NCBI RefSeq assembly: GCF_900110415.1
Contig: NZ_FODR01000011.1
Coordinates: forward strand, 124,001-188,000
DNA: 64,000 nucleotides
Direction of reading: 5' to 3'
From: Mucilaginibacter sp. OK283
GTDB lineage: Bacteria > Bacteroidota > Bacteroidia > Sphingobacteriales > Sphingobacteriaceae
Part shown: piece by piece, positions 1 to 8,395 of the stretch
How the letters are laid out: each line of letters begins with the position of its first letter
Numbering within the stretch: position 1 is the first letter of the stretch
Program-made: the position numbers and the translations under genes
Notes under the pieces: generated by a model
The model's database searches: none
Told to the model about the DNA's origin: nothing
Seen by the model: only the letters and a program-made list of their open reading frames with translations

Positions 1-290
1 GCGAAGTATAGATAGGTGAATACTGCAGCAAGTATCCCCATAAAAACAGAGTATAAAAGCCCGGTCTGAAAACCTTCACCATACGTTAAATATCCGCCAA
101 GCTGATCGCGATACTCTTTTTGTGTAAGGCATAAAAACGCGATAAATGGAATATAGCTTATCCATCTTATTTTTGAGTTAGGATCGATATTCGATAAATC
201 GAAAGTGTAAGTAAGTATTATTGATGTTACCACGCCAATCAATGCCCATTTTATTGCAGGGGCGGATGGGCTCGCTTTTTTTACTTCCAT
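1..290 (-). CDS. DUF4199 family membrane protein (3' end cut by window edge)
   Basis: The reading frame starts with ATG at 290 (first residues MEVKKASPSAP) and is still open at base 1, so about 96 residues are visible. It shows a hydrophobic segment around residues 14-31, a second near 44-54 and a third at the edge (residues 78-96), with the short KEYRDQLGGY-type loop seen in DUF4199 proteins between them. DUF4199 proteins are small inner-membrane proteins of Bacteroidota with no assigned biochemical role. The next gene on the same strand (472-1068) belongs to the same family, so this looks like a tandem paralogue pair. A terminator lies between the two, so this copy probably has its own promoter. 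Confidence 0.7.
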   Translation of the reverse strand, partial: MEVKKASPSAPAIKWALIGVVTSIILTYTFDLSNIDPNSKIRWISYIPFIAFLCLTQKEYRDQLGGYLTYGEGFQTGLLYSVFMGILAAVFTYLYF

Positions 291-356
291 GAGATTTTAG
301 GTTTATTTTTTGTTTCCCTAAATTAACTATTATTTTATAAATCAGCGAGGTGCGGC

Positions 357-364
357 CAAATTTA
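357..364 (-). promoter_or_regulatory. Candidate -7 box for the DUF4199 gene at 290
   Basis: Read on the minus strand this is TAAATTTG, a full match to the Bacteroidota -7 consensus TAnnTTTG. It would place a transcript start about 60 bases before the ATG at 290. No TTTG-type -33 box is present at the usual spacing, so this is a weak call. Confidence 0.25.
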
Positions 365-422
365 TTTAATGTACTTGTTTGTAAATCTTACACAAGTGGT
401 GGTTATAGTATAAAACCCAAAA

Positions 423-448
423 AGGCCTTTCCGGGTGAGGAAAGGCCT
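423..448 (-). terminator. Rho-independent terminator after the DUF4199 gene
   Basis: A perfect 10-bp stem (AGGCCTTTCC, 423-432, pairing with 439-448) with a 6-base loop. On the minus strand it is followed by a T-rich run (TTTTTGGGTTTT). It lies 24 bases past the stop codon of the minus-strand gene 472-1068. Confidence 0.8.
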
Positions 449-471
449 GTAAAATCATATATATTTATTAC

Positions 472-1068
472 TTATACCGAGGCGCCACCAGTTCCCGAAC
501 TATATACCTGCTGTTCATTTTTAAAAAACGCAGCGAAAATTAATGCTAAAACAAACAGGAATATAATGCTGATTCCTAATGATTGAATTTGCTGCCCTAC
601 CGTGATGTTTTTTTCTCCCTCTAATGCTTTTTTCATGTCGCTTATTTTAGCGTCCACATCCTTAGCATTTGCAGGATTTTCGGCTTTCAGTTTATTTAAC
701 GCGGTAATCATTGCTGTCTCAGTTTTTTGCAGCATATCAGGCTCAATAACTTTGGCAAAAACATTGTCTTTAATTATAAACACCAATAAGTACGAAGCAA
801 AAAACATGATAAAAATACCGGTTGTTGCCTGCCGGACATTCCAGTACCCTCCTATCTTTTTTCTGAGACTCATGCAAAACAAAATAGCTATCCCTATTGG
901 CAACACATACGAAAACAGCACCGAGCCAACGGTCACTGTAACAGCTGTTTTTGCCACCAGTATCATAAAATAAAAATAAATGATACTTACAACAGACAAC
1001 ACACCCCCCAAAATCAACCCGTTGATTAATCCTTGTACTTTTATTCTTCTGTTTATGTCTTCGCTCAT
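472..1068 (-). CDS. DUF4199 family membrane protein
   Basis: A 198-residue protein with four predicted membrane segments: about residues 12-36, 42-66 (with the SLRKKIGGYWNVRQA loop after it), 80-102 and 162-182. The loop with a GGYW motif between helices 2 and 3 is typical of DUF4199. A charged stretch between helices 3 and 4 (about 105-155, rich in Lys, Glu and Asp) probably lies in one aqueous compartment. No enzymatic motif is visible. A strong terminator follows it. The family is common in Bacteroidota, often near glycosyltransferase and dihydroorotase genes; its function is unknown. Confidence 0.75.
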   Translation of the reverse strand: MSEDINRRIKVQGLINGLILGGVLSVVSIIYFYFMILVAKTAVTVTVGSVLFSYVLPIGIAILFCMSLRKKIGGYWNVRQATTGIFIMFFASYLLVFIIKDNVFAKVIEPDMLQKTETAMITALNKLKAENPANAKDVDAKISDMKKALEGEKNITVGQQIQSLGISIIFLFVLALIFAAFFKNEQQVYSSGTGGASV

Positions 1069-1098
1069 GCTTGCGTGTAATTAAGGCAACCTAATTGC

Positions 1099-1767
1099 CT
1101 ATTGAAAATTGATCAGGATCTCTAAAACAGCCATATCGAAATCAGCTTCCAATGCGTTTTCAGCTATAATAGCTTTTGCCTCCGGCGATGGATCGATATT
1201 CTGGAAAAAACACATTACCGGGTAAAACAGTTCGGCCAGCTCAGAATCTTCGGGCAGGCTGCTGGCTACATTGGCAATTTCTTCAACAGGGCTTTCCATC
1301 AATATCTGGTTAGCTATTATAGGCTCATAAATGCGGTACTCATCCTGAAACTCGTCTTCATCAACCAACAAAAATTCTTTTAAATAGTCTTCCAGTTCGG
1401 GCTCAATATCTTCATCTTCGCACTCATTCAGGTACAGGAGCATATTTAGCAGTTCGGTACCACGGTCAAGAGTTTGTTCCTCAATATCTTCCCACTCCGG
1501 GGTATCCAGGTAATCTTCTTCCAGCTTTTTAACATCAGCGCTAAAAAAGTTGATCATCAACAAATCAAAAAACACCTCGCGCAAGGCTTCCACCTGTGGA
1601 TTATTGTCAAATACCTCGTCCAAAGCGTCAACTTTGGTCAGGAAATCTTCATCGGATATAAAAACATCCCCAAAATCGCCGGTTAGTACTGTTGCATCAA
1701 AGCTGTTATATTTAGAAAATGCCTCTAAGGCCGCCTGGAAGGCAGTTTCTATTTTTGGATCTATCAT
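1099..1767 (-). CDS. Acidic helical hypothetical protein
   Basis: A 222-residue soluble protein, strikingly acidic (dense Asp/Glu, for example around NECEDEDIEPELEDYL near residues 114-129), predicted mostly helical, with no signal peptide or membrane segment. I do not recognise a domain. It starts 6 bases downstream of the stop of the dihydroorotase-like gene, so the two are almost certainly co-transcribed, which gives the only hint of function. Possibly a small HEAT-like or partner protein. The long uninterrupted frame and the tight spacing make it a real gene. Confidence 0.65.
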   Translation of the reverse strand: MIDPKIETAFQAALEAFSKYNSFDATVLTGDFGDVFISDEDFLTKVDALDEVFDNNPQVEALREVFFDLLMINFFSADVKKLEEDYLDTPEWEDIEEQTLDRGTELLNMLLYLNECEDEDIEPELEDYLKEFLLVDEDEFQDEYRIYEPIIANQILMESPVEEIANVASSLPEDSELAELFYPVMCFFQNIDPSPEAKAIIAENALEADFDMAVLEILINFQ

Positions 1768-1773
1768 GTTTTT

Positions 1774-3024
1774 CTATTTAGATATTTGTTTGTTGTTATA
1801 TGTTAACAGCACTTTTCCTTTTAAAGTATCGCCAATAAAGGGCGAGTTTATTGATTTTGACATGTTGCTCTTACTATTATACTCCCACTCCGCATCAATA
1901 TCAAAAAGCACCAGGTTGGCTTTTTCACCTTCGGCAATTACAGGTACAGCTACCCCAAGTATTTCACGTGGATTGATAGCCAGTTTTTCTACCAGCAATT
2001 CAACGGGCAAGCCGGCCTTAAGCGCAAGCGGTAATACAGTTTGAAAACCTACCATACCATAAGCTGCCACTTCAAATTCCACATCTTTAAATTCGATTTC
2101 GTGCGGTGTATGCTGCGATACAATAGCATCAATTGTGCCGTCTTTTAAGCCTTTTATCAGCGCTTTTACGTCATCCCTGGTACGTAAGGGTGGTTTTACC
2201 TTGTATTGGCTATCAAAGCCCAATAATGCTTCATCAGTAAGTATCAAATGGTGTGCGGCAACATCACAGGTTACCTCCAGCCCCTTTCGTTTGGCTTCCC
2301 TGATAAGCTCTACAGAACGGGCAGTTGATATGGTGCTGAAATGTATTTTGGATACGGTATACTCGGCCAGGTAAAGGTCGCGGGCTATCATCAGTTCTTC
2401 GGCCAATGAGGGGATTCCCTTCATGCCCAAGAGGGTACTGATTTCGCCTTCATTCACCTTGGCCTTGCCTGCAATAGCGGTATCTTCGGGGTACGAGAAT
2501 ACCATCGCATCAAAACCTTGCGCATACAGTAAAGCACGTTCCATCAAACCGGCATCCTGCACGGGGCGGTTACCATCAGTAAAAGCTTTGGCACCGCTCA
2601 GGAACATATCATACATCTCGGCAAGGTCTTTCCCCTCCCGCTTGTGCGATATGGTACCTAAAGGGTAAACATCTACCAAATTACCTTTTGAACGGTTAAT
2701 GAGGTATTCAACCTCGGCTTTGGAGTGCACCGGGTTTGCGGTATTAGGCATCATAGCCACGCCGGTAAAACCTCCGGCGGCGGCGGCTTGCGTACCCGAT
2801 GTGATATCTTCCTTTGTTTCTAACCCCAATTCGCCTATGTTGCAGTTTAAATCGAAAAAGCCAGGCGAAACGTATTTGCCTTCTGCTTCAATTAACTTAG
2901 CATCAGCTTCAATATCATCAGCAATACGGGTGATAACTCCGTTTTCAATTAAAATATCGGCAATTTGTTGATGAAAGGGCGATCCGGGATCAAGGATAGT
3001 GGCAGATTTGATAAGCAAATTCAT
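1774..3024 (-). CDS. Dihydroorotase-like amidohydrolase, probably catalytically inactive
   Basis: A 416-residue member of the dihydroorotase/allantoinase amidohydrolase family. Start taken at the ATG at 3024; a GTG lies two codons upstream. Overall family features are present: N-terminal beta-sandwich, GFFD at 55-58, KAFTDG at 146-151, IHFSTIST from 227. However, the metal-binding HxH that normally follows GxxD is NxN here (Asn60, Asn62), and the catalytic Asp of the TDHAPH motif is replaced (SQHTPH, 303-308). Active dihydroorotase closes carbamoyl-aspartate to dihydroorotate in pyrimidine synthesis. This copy may instead be a structural or regulatory partner, as known for non-catalytic PyrC-type proteins bound to aspartate transcarbamoylase. 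Databases will label it dihydroorotase. It forms a unit with the acidic gene downstream. Confidence 0.85.
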   Translation of the reverse strand: MNLLIKSATILDPGSPFHQQIADILIENGVITRIADDIEADAKLIEAEGKYVSPGFFDLNCNIGELGLETKEDITSGTQAAAAGGFTGVAMMPNTANPVHSKAEVEYLINRSKGNLVDVYPLGTISHKREGKDLAEMYDMFLSGAKAFTDGNRPVQDAGLMERALLYAQGFDAMVFSYPEDTAIAGKAKVNEGEISTLLGMKGIPSLAEELMIARDLYLAEYTVSKIHFSTISTARSVELIREAKRKGLEVTCDVAAHHLILTDEALLGFDSQYKVKPPLRTRDDVKALIKGLKDGTIDAIVSQHTPHEIEFKDVEFEVAAYGMVGFQTVLPLALKAGLPVELLVEKLAINPREILGVAVPVIAEGEKANLVLFDIDAEWEYNSKSNMSKSINSPFIGDTLKGKVLLTYNNKQISK

Positions 3025-3052
3025 TAGCACCGCTTTAAGGATTTTTTGTTGA

Positions 3053-5101
3053 TTAAATCGGTCGCTTTACTACCGCGACACCCGGTTTAAAATACCTGAT
3101 GAGCACAATTTCGGCAGCCAGAAAAATCAATGCCAAAATTATACAAAGTTTCCATAATTGTGTACCTAAATTTGTTTCGGCAACAATACCTTTTAATGAG
3201 GCGTTACCTCCTGTAATTAAGGCGCTTGACTTTGGCATAATTTCTTTTAAAGCCGCGGCGTCGAGGTAACTCATATCCGATTCGCTCCTGTTATCGTTAA
3301 AAGCCAGCGCCGCCAGGGTGCTGTCTTGTTTTTTTAAAGTATAAATGCCGGGTTCATGTAATTGATCGGATACATACAACAACGTGCTACCCTCCTGCTG
3401 CCTTACATCTGGTATAATACTTTGTTCCCCCTTGCTCAATTTAAGCAATTGTTTTTCGGCGATTTGCACCGGCGGAATCTCTAAAGCCTCATCCTGCCCT
3501 AAAGTGTAAAAAAGCGGCAGGTCATGACCGCTTAATAAAGCTATCCTGAACAATACCGGCACAAATAATGCATGCCGTGGCAAATTGCTAAATTCTTCAT
3601 CTAAGGGAACAGCAGCTACATAAACTTTGCCTTTGCCGCTGTTATAGCCGGCCCAAAAAGTTTGGCCGCCGGTAAGCGTCATCAGGTTATCGGCAACGCC
3701 ATGGGCAGCACTTAACTGATAATATTTTTTTACCACCGGCAAATCGGGGTTTTGAGGAAAACTTTCAAATACATTTTTGAATACCGGGCTTTGGCGGTTA
3801 AGGCCGGATACCTTGTTTGCTTCGGTTATTAACTTTTCGGGGTAAGCGGCGTTCATCCCTTGCAGGAACAGCCGGTAATTGGCCAGGTCGGCATTGGCAG
3901 AGGGAAAAACCGCCAGGGTGCCACCTTTGGAAACATAAGTTTTCAGTTGCTGCGCCAATCCGGTAGATATCGCTTTAATATCGCTTAGCACAATTAAAGG
4001 ATAAGTACTTAAAGCCCCATAATCAACATTACCCTCAGGCACGTTCCTGGTTTTAAAAAAAGCATCGGCTGCAAAAACGGCTTTCAGATATGGGTTGGCT
4101 ATGCCTGCATCAATCAGCAAAACAGGCATCTGTTGTGCCACGTTAAAGCTGAAATAGAATTTATTATCAAAGGTAATGGGGTTATCCTGTAATTGCACTT
4201 CGCCCTGCTGCCAGCCTGCCTGCAGGCCCATAAACGACAAGGTATCGTTTTGTACAGCGCGTGCAGCAACGGTATAGCTGCCCAGTGCCTTTTGCTCGCC
4301 ATTAATTAATACTTTTAAAGGGATCTTCTCTGCCTTTTCTCCGGCGTAATTGTGCAGGCACACCACCAGCTTCTCACTTTCGCCGGGCCGATGGATGGCG
4401 CTGAGCAGCCAAACAGAATCAACAGTTACGTTTGACAGGTTACCGGCTTTAAGCTGGATGAGACTGTAAGCGATACTGCTATCGGCTTTCAGCGGCTTAT
4501 CAGCCATATTTTTCTGCAGATCGGATATAATATAGGCAGCTTTTGTAGTGCCGGGCCGGGCTAACAGTAAACTTTGCTGCCTGCCGATAATTTCCTGCAA
4601 TTTTCGGCTTTGTGGGCTAATCTTTACCTGGTCTACCGCGTCATTAAACTCATCGCGGCTGAGCAGGCGCTGATGCTTGCCCTCAAAATCCTGCGTAAGC
4701 AATTGAAAACGATCATTTATATTGTATGCCGACGCTATCTCTTTGGCTTTTTGCCTGGCATCGTCCAATAATGAACCCTCGCGGTTAAGGGTTTGCATGG
4801 AGTATGAATTATCAACAAAAACACTCACTACATTTTGCCTGCCCGCACCTGCAGAATTTTGACCCGGGATAAAAGGCCTTGCAAAAGCCAGCACCAAAAA
4901 AAACAAAGCCAATAACCGTGAAGCCAAAATCAAACGCTCCCTCAAATTATGGCGGGACGACTGTTGCTCCTGTATCTCTTTTAAAAACTGAACATTGCTA
5001 AAATTAACCTTCTGAAACTTCCGAAAGTTGAAGAGGTGGATAATAACCGGGATAGCTAACGTAAGTAATGCAAATAAAAAAGCCGGATAGATGAAGTGCA
5101 T
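3053..5101 (-). CDS. BatA/VWA-type membrane protein
   Basis: A 682-residue inner-membrane protein. Residues 1-85 are the BatA N-terminal domain: two membrane helices (about 5-25 and 57-77) with the conserved IPVIIHLFNFRKFQKVNFSN-type linker. A von Willebrand A-like domain begins near residue 90 with the MIDAS-type motif DNSYS (DxSxS). A long periplasmic region follows (about 200-650), then one C-terminal helix near 655-675. BatA-domain proteins are widespread in Bacteroidota and act in envelope or aerotolerance complexes; the exact role of this long form is unknown. It ends 28 bases before the dihydroorotase-like gene, so the 5101-to-1099 genes may be one transcript. Confidence 0.8.
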   Translation of the reverse strand: MHFIYPAFLFALLTLAIPVIIHLFNFRKFQKVNFSNVQFLKEIQEQQSSRHNLRERLILASRLLALFFLVLAFARPFIPGQNSAGAGRQNVVSVFVDNSYSMQTLNREGSLLDDARQKAKEIASAYNINDRFQLLTQDFEGKHQRLLSRDEFNDAVDQVKISPQSRKLQEIIGRQQSLLLARPGTTKAAYIISDLQKNMADKPLKADSSIAYSLIQLKAGNLSNVTVDSVWLLSAIHRPGESEKLVVCLHNYAGEKAEKIPLKVLINGEQKALGSYTVAARAVQNDTLSFMGLQAGWQQGEVQLQDNPITFDNKFYFSFNVAQQMPVLLIDAGIANPYLKAVFAADAFFKTRNVPEGNVDYGALSTYPLIVLSDIKAISTGLAQQLKTYVSKGGTLAVFPSANADLANYRLFLQGMNAAYPEKLITEANKVSGLNRQSPVFKNVFESFPQNPDLPVVKKYYQLSAAHGVADNLMTLTGGQTFWAGYNSGKGKVYVAAVPLDEEFSNLPRHALFVPVLFRIALLSGHDLPLFYTLGQDEALEIPPVQIAEKQLLKLSKGEQSIIPDVRQQEGSTLLYVSDQLHEPGIYTLKKQDSTLAALAFNDNRSESDMSYLDAAALKEIMPKSSALITGGNASLKGIVAETNLGTQLWKLCIILALIFLAAEIVLIRYFKPGVAVVKRPI

Positions 5102-5120
5102 TTACAAATGAAGTGAAAAA

Positions 5121-5279
5121 TGTGCAGATTTCAGATTACAGATGTGCAGATGTTCAAAAAGCAAAAATTGCCTCATGTATTTGGTATGAGGCAATCGTTT
5201 TATAATCATCTGTAAATCTGAAATTTGCAAACTAATCCTTCAAACATCATCTGCACATCTGTAATCTGAAATCTGCACA
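5121..5279. repeat. Long inverted repeat (REP-like) flanking a hairpin
   Basis: Two perfect 32-base arms in inverse orientation, 5121-5152 and 5248-5279, each containing the core CAGATTTCAGATTACAGATG. A degenerate third copy (TCATCTGTAAATCTGAAATT) lies at 5205-5224. The arms fill almost the whole gap between the BatA gene start and the GH29 stop codon and enclose the 5167-5195 terminator. The structure could extrude as a cruciform or fold in RNA. Confidence 0.85.
5167..5195 (-). terminator. Terminator after the GH29 gene
   Basis: Perfect 10-bp stem ATTGCCTCAT (5167-5176) pairing with 5186-5195, 9-base loop. On the minus strand it is followed by TTTTTGCTTTTTG. It lies about 85 bases past the stop of the minus-strand GH29 gene. 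Confidence 0.65.
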
Positions 5280-5280
5280 T

Positions 5281-6702
5281 CTACAATTTCGGTTCATTAT
5301 AAACCTGGAATTCCGCTATACTTGGCGCATTATCGTAGGTTTCGATAGACATCCGCACTTTGTCGCCTTTTACCTGGGCAAAGCGGTTTACTTTAACGCG
5401 GCTTAGGTTCTCGCCTTCAAATAATGTTTTCCAGGTGGCACCATCAAGGTATTCCAGCTTGTATTTTTTAATGTTGGGTTTGCGTTCAAATATCACAACC
5501 GTGTTAAAAGGCTGACCTGGTTTTAAAGTAACCTCGTACCATGGATTTTTTACCCTTGGGTTCGACTGCCACACGGTGCTAAAATCATCATCGTTGGCAA
5601 AATCCATAATCTCGGAGTCATCGCTCCAGCTTGAGTTGGCCGGCGCGTGTTTAGCCAGGTTGTGCGATACTATCGGCGGGCCTGTTTCGCCCAATTTGCC
5701 TACCGGGCCTTCGTTTTTCCATAGCTGCCCTATTTGTTTTAAACCGGCAAGCGCGTTATCGTCCATTAAACCGTCGGTGTTTGGCGCAACGTTCAGGATA
5801 AAATTACAGCTGGCGTTATTAAGCGGGACCAGGGTTTCATTAACAAATTTATTTACATCGCGGATTGGTGTTGTTGGGAAGTCTGTTTTCCAAAACCAGT
5901 TAGCCTGTATTGGCAGGCAAGCCAAGGCCGGCATTTTATTGGTTTCTTTTGACAAACGCTGACCGGCGCCCATTTCATAAGTTTTAATGTCGGTATAATA
6001 TAAACCATCTCCCGGGTATTTGGCGCCGTTCAAATCCATCATCAGGCAGTTTGGTTGTAATGATTTTACCAGCTGATAGATATCCTGGAAAGGGACATCG
6101 TCATAAGATATCCTTGACCATGGTGCATCCCAGCCGTCAATGATCAAAGCTTCTATCGGGCCGTAGTTGGTAAGCAACTCGGTTATCTGCTTTTTGATCA
6201 TCTCGATATGCCTTGGCTGGATCATATTAGGGCGCAGTTTGTGATGTGTATCTAAAATAGAGTAGTACAGCATCACCTTTAAGCCTTCATCCCGAAAAGC
6301 TTTAACATACTCTTTAACTACATCGCGTTTCAAAGGGCTGTTCATCACATTGTAATCGGTACTTTTGGTATCCCAGATGCAAAAACCACTATGGTGTTTG
6401 GTGGTTAAACAACCATAGCTCATATTGGCCGATTTTGCTGCCTTTGCCCATTGCACACAATCCAGTTTTTTAGGGTTAAACTCCGATGCGGGTGTTTCAG
6501 GATCAGGCCAGTCGGCGTTCTCGTATGTAGGGATATTAAAGTGAATGAACATCCCGAAACGCAGGTCGACAAATTTTTGCTGTAATTCTGAAAGCGGCAA
6601 CTGTTTTTTTGAAACGCTTTGAGCGTTTACATTGGTTACGCTTAAAATGAGCGCGGTTATTAAAAACGGAATTAATTTTGTTTTGGTAATACTGTTAATC
6701 AT
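5281..6702 (-). CDS. Alpha-L-fucosidase-like glycoside hydrolase (GH29) with C-terminal discoidin-type domain
   Basis: A 473-residue secreted protein with a signal peptide ending near VNAQS (about residue 28). The family-29 barrel runs from about residue 40 (RFGMFIHFNIPTYENADW) to 350 and includes the histidine-rich LTTKHHSGFCIWDT substrate-pocket segment. The Asp of ALIIDGWDAPW is at the expected place for the nucleophile. The last 120 residues (from about NDDDFSTVWQ) resemble an F5/8 type C sugar-binding domain. GH29 enzymes release alpha-linked L-fucose in the periplasm or outside the cell. Some GH29-like proteins in Bacteroidota act on other sugars, so the substrate is a family-level inference. 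It sits downstream of the beta-propeller and DUF1501/DUF1553 genes on the same strand and is followed by a terminator. Confidence 0.8.
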   Translation of the reverse strand: MINSITKTKLIPFLITALILSVTNVNAQSVSKKQLPLSELQQKFVDLRFGMFIHFNIPTYENADWPDPETPASEFNPKKLDCVQWAKAAKSANMSYGCLTTKHHSGFCIWDTKSTDYNVMNSPLKRDVVKEYVKAFRDEGLKVMLYYSILDTHHKLRPNMIQPRHIEMIKKQITELLTNYGPIEALIIDGWDAPWSRISYDDVPFQDIYQLVKSLQPNCLMMDLNGAKYPGDGLYYTDIKTYEMGAGQRLSKETNKMPALACLPIQANWFWKTDFPTTPIRDVNKFVNETLVPLNNASCNFILNVAPNTDGLMDDNALAGLKQIGQLWKNEGPVGKLGETGPPIVSHNLAKHAPANSSWSDDSEIMDFANDDDFSTVWQSNPRVKNPWYEVTLKPGQPFNTVVIFERKPNIKKYKLEYLDGATWKTLFEGENLSRVKVNRFAQVKGDKVRMSIETYDNAPSIAEFQVYNEPKL

Positions 6703-6822
6703 AGTTAGCTAAATTAATTTAGTAAGGTGTTTGAAGGTAGCTAAGATTGTTAAAAACAGGTAATTAAAATTGAATTCATATTGGCATATTATTCAACGAT
6801 ATTGACTATATACCTGTTTAAC

Positions 6823-7926
6823 TTACACCCTTGTTAATTTCACCGGAGCCGTATGATAAGCATTCCATTGGCATACATAAACATTTTTATCTTCATCAAC
6901 ACAAACGTCATGACCGTGCTGAAAAATGCGGTTTGATGCTTGTAAAGTAGGCTGTAAAACACCGTTCTTATACACAGGCGCGGCACCGCCCGGGTTTGAT
7001 ATCACTTTATTGTCTTTATCCAGGATGGTTACAAAACCCGAATAATCAAACCGGTTGCCACTGGCATCCTTGCTCCAGCAAACACCGGCGTAAATATTCT
7101 GATCGTCAATTACCGCCCGACAAACATACATGCCCGGCATATCGATACGCTTAATGAATTTACCATCCATGGTAAATACTTTAAAGCAGTTTTCTTCGCG
7201 CGAGGTACAAATGAGCGTAGGATTATTTTTGTCGCGCGTATCTACCGTGATGCCATGCGCGTTCACCAGGTTATGATCCTTATTGGCATTATTATGCCCG
7301 CCGAAATGACGAATATACTGCCCCTTGCTATCGTAATGAATAATATAATCCGATCCGTAACCATCGGCCACATAAATATCGCCGTTGGGGGCAACCGCCG
7401 TCTCAGTTGGTTTAAAGGGTTCATTATCTTTATAAACACCAATGGTACGTGGGTGGCCAATGGCAAATATCAGCTTACCATCAACAGTGGTTTTAAGCAC
7501 CTGCCCCGATTGGCCGTATGAGTTGCCTGTTTTATCAACTGCCCAGCCGCAGTCAGTCAACAGTAAAAAATCCTCGCCCCCTTCTTTGCTGATGGTTAGC
7601 CCATGGCCGCCCGGTAATGCGGTGCCCCAATAATCAAGCAGTTTGCCCGATTTGTCAAAAATGAGGATATTGTTTTGGGTATGGTCGCCCAGCATAATCA
7701 AACGACCCTTACTGTCCTGCACCATTTCGTGGCAATTGGCCAGCGGATGGCTGTTTACACTGATTTTTGCCCAGCCTTTGTCGGCTTTGTAGGTGTATCC
7801 ACCCTGCCCTATGGTCTGGTCATCTGGCTTTAAGTCCTTGTGCAAAATAGCAAAACTATTTACCGGTGCAGCAGCCACCAGTGCCGACGCGATGGCCGAG
7901 TTTTTTATAAAATTCCTTCTTTCCAT
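6823..7926 (-). CDS. Tat-exported NHL/6-bladed beta-propeller protein
   Basis: A 367-residue protein starting MERRNFIKNSAIASALVAAAP, a twin-arginine-type signal with a hydrophobic core and an ...NSFA end. The rest is a series of beta-propeller blades of NHL type: repeated 'NGDIYVADGYGSDYIIHYDSKGQYIRHFG'-like units (split here across blades), HGITVD, HGHDVCVDEDKNVYVCQW at the end. Such propellers resemble the lyase part of peptidyl-amidating enzymes and the NHL part of planctomycete secreted proteins, but no catalytic assignment is justified. It lies between the DUF1501 gene and GH29 on one strand, although the 469-base repeat-filled gap upstream may separate transcripts. Confidence 0.7.
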   Translation of the reverse strand: MERRNFIKNSAIASALVAAAPVNSFAILHKDLKPDDQTIGQGGYTYKADKGWAKISVNSHPLANCHEMVQDSKGRLIMLGDHTQNNILIFDKSGKLLDYWGTALPGGHGLTISKEGGEDFLLLTDCGWAVDKTGNSYGQSGQVLKTTVDGKLIFAIGHPRTIGVYKDNEPFKPTETAVAPNGDIYVADGYGSDYIIHYDSKGQYIRHFGGHNNANKDHNLVNAHGITVDTRDKNNPTLICTSREENCFKVFTMDGKFIKRIDMPGMYVCRAVIDDQNIYAGVCWSKDASGNRFDYSGFVTILDKDNKVISNPGGAAPVYKNGVLQPTLQASNRIFQHGHDVCVDEDKNVYVCQWNAYHTAPVKLTRV

Positions 7927-7934
7927 AATGTAAT

Positions 7935-8385
7935 AGTATCAAGTAGTAAGTATCAAGTATCAAGACAGCTGCGGAACGCGGCCGGCTTTTCAATTGGTGT
8001 TTAATTGGTTAATAAAATAGTATCAAGTAGTTAGTAGCAAAACAGCTTCTTAATGTGGCTGACTTTTACATCACTATTCGATTGGTTAAAACAAGTTCTA
8101 ATATCTGATTTCTTATTTGTATGTACAAATAAAATATACCTGCCAATTACCAGCTCCTGTGGGCTATATAGTTTCAACTTTCAGATGAATTTAGGACGCA
8201 AGCTTCTATCGCTTTATTGCTAATCTCGATATGCTGATCTTGTAGCTGATAGAAAAACAATCAACCAAATGCAGCTGAAAGCTGCAAACATGATTAACCA
8301 CGAGCTGGAAGCTCGCGGCAGCGGCTTCACCCTTCTAAAATCTTACTACTTGATACTTACTACTTACTACTTACTACTTACTACT
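7935..8385. repeat. Dispersed palindromic elements and a 7-bp tandem repeat filling a 469-base gap
   Basis: The gap 7927-8395 has no plausible gene. At 7935-7964 a tract made of AGTATCAAGTAGTAAG-type units ends in AGTATCAAGACAGCTGC. A degenerate copy (GTATCAAGTAGTTAGTAGC) starts near 8021. At 8342-8385 the reverse complement appears (CTTACTACTTGATACT...) and expands into a tandem ACTTACT repeat of just over four copies (8355-8385). The outer tracts therefore form an inverted repeat enclosing about 380 bases. The same units recur at 17143-17216. Confidence 0.8.
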
Positions 8386-8395
8386 AAAAATGATA

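Noticed and set aside
350..586. 78-residue plus-strand frame over the terminator and DUF4199 3' end
   Set aside because: Covers a terminator hairpin and the antisense of a well-supported gene; no family signal.
8355..8385. Direct repeats that could look like a CRISPR array
   Set aside because: Unit is only 7 bases with no spacers, and no cas gene is near.
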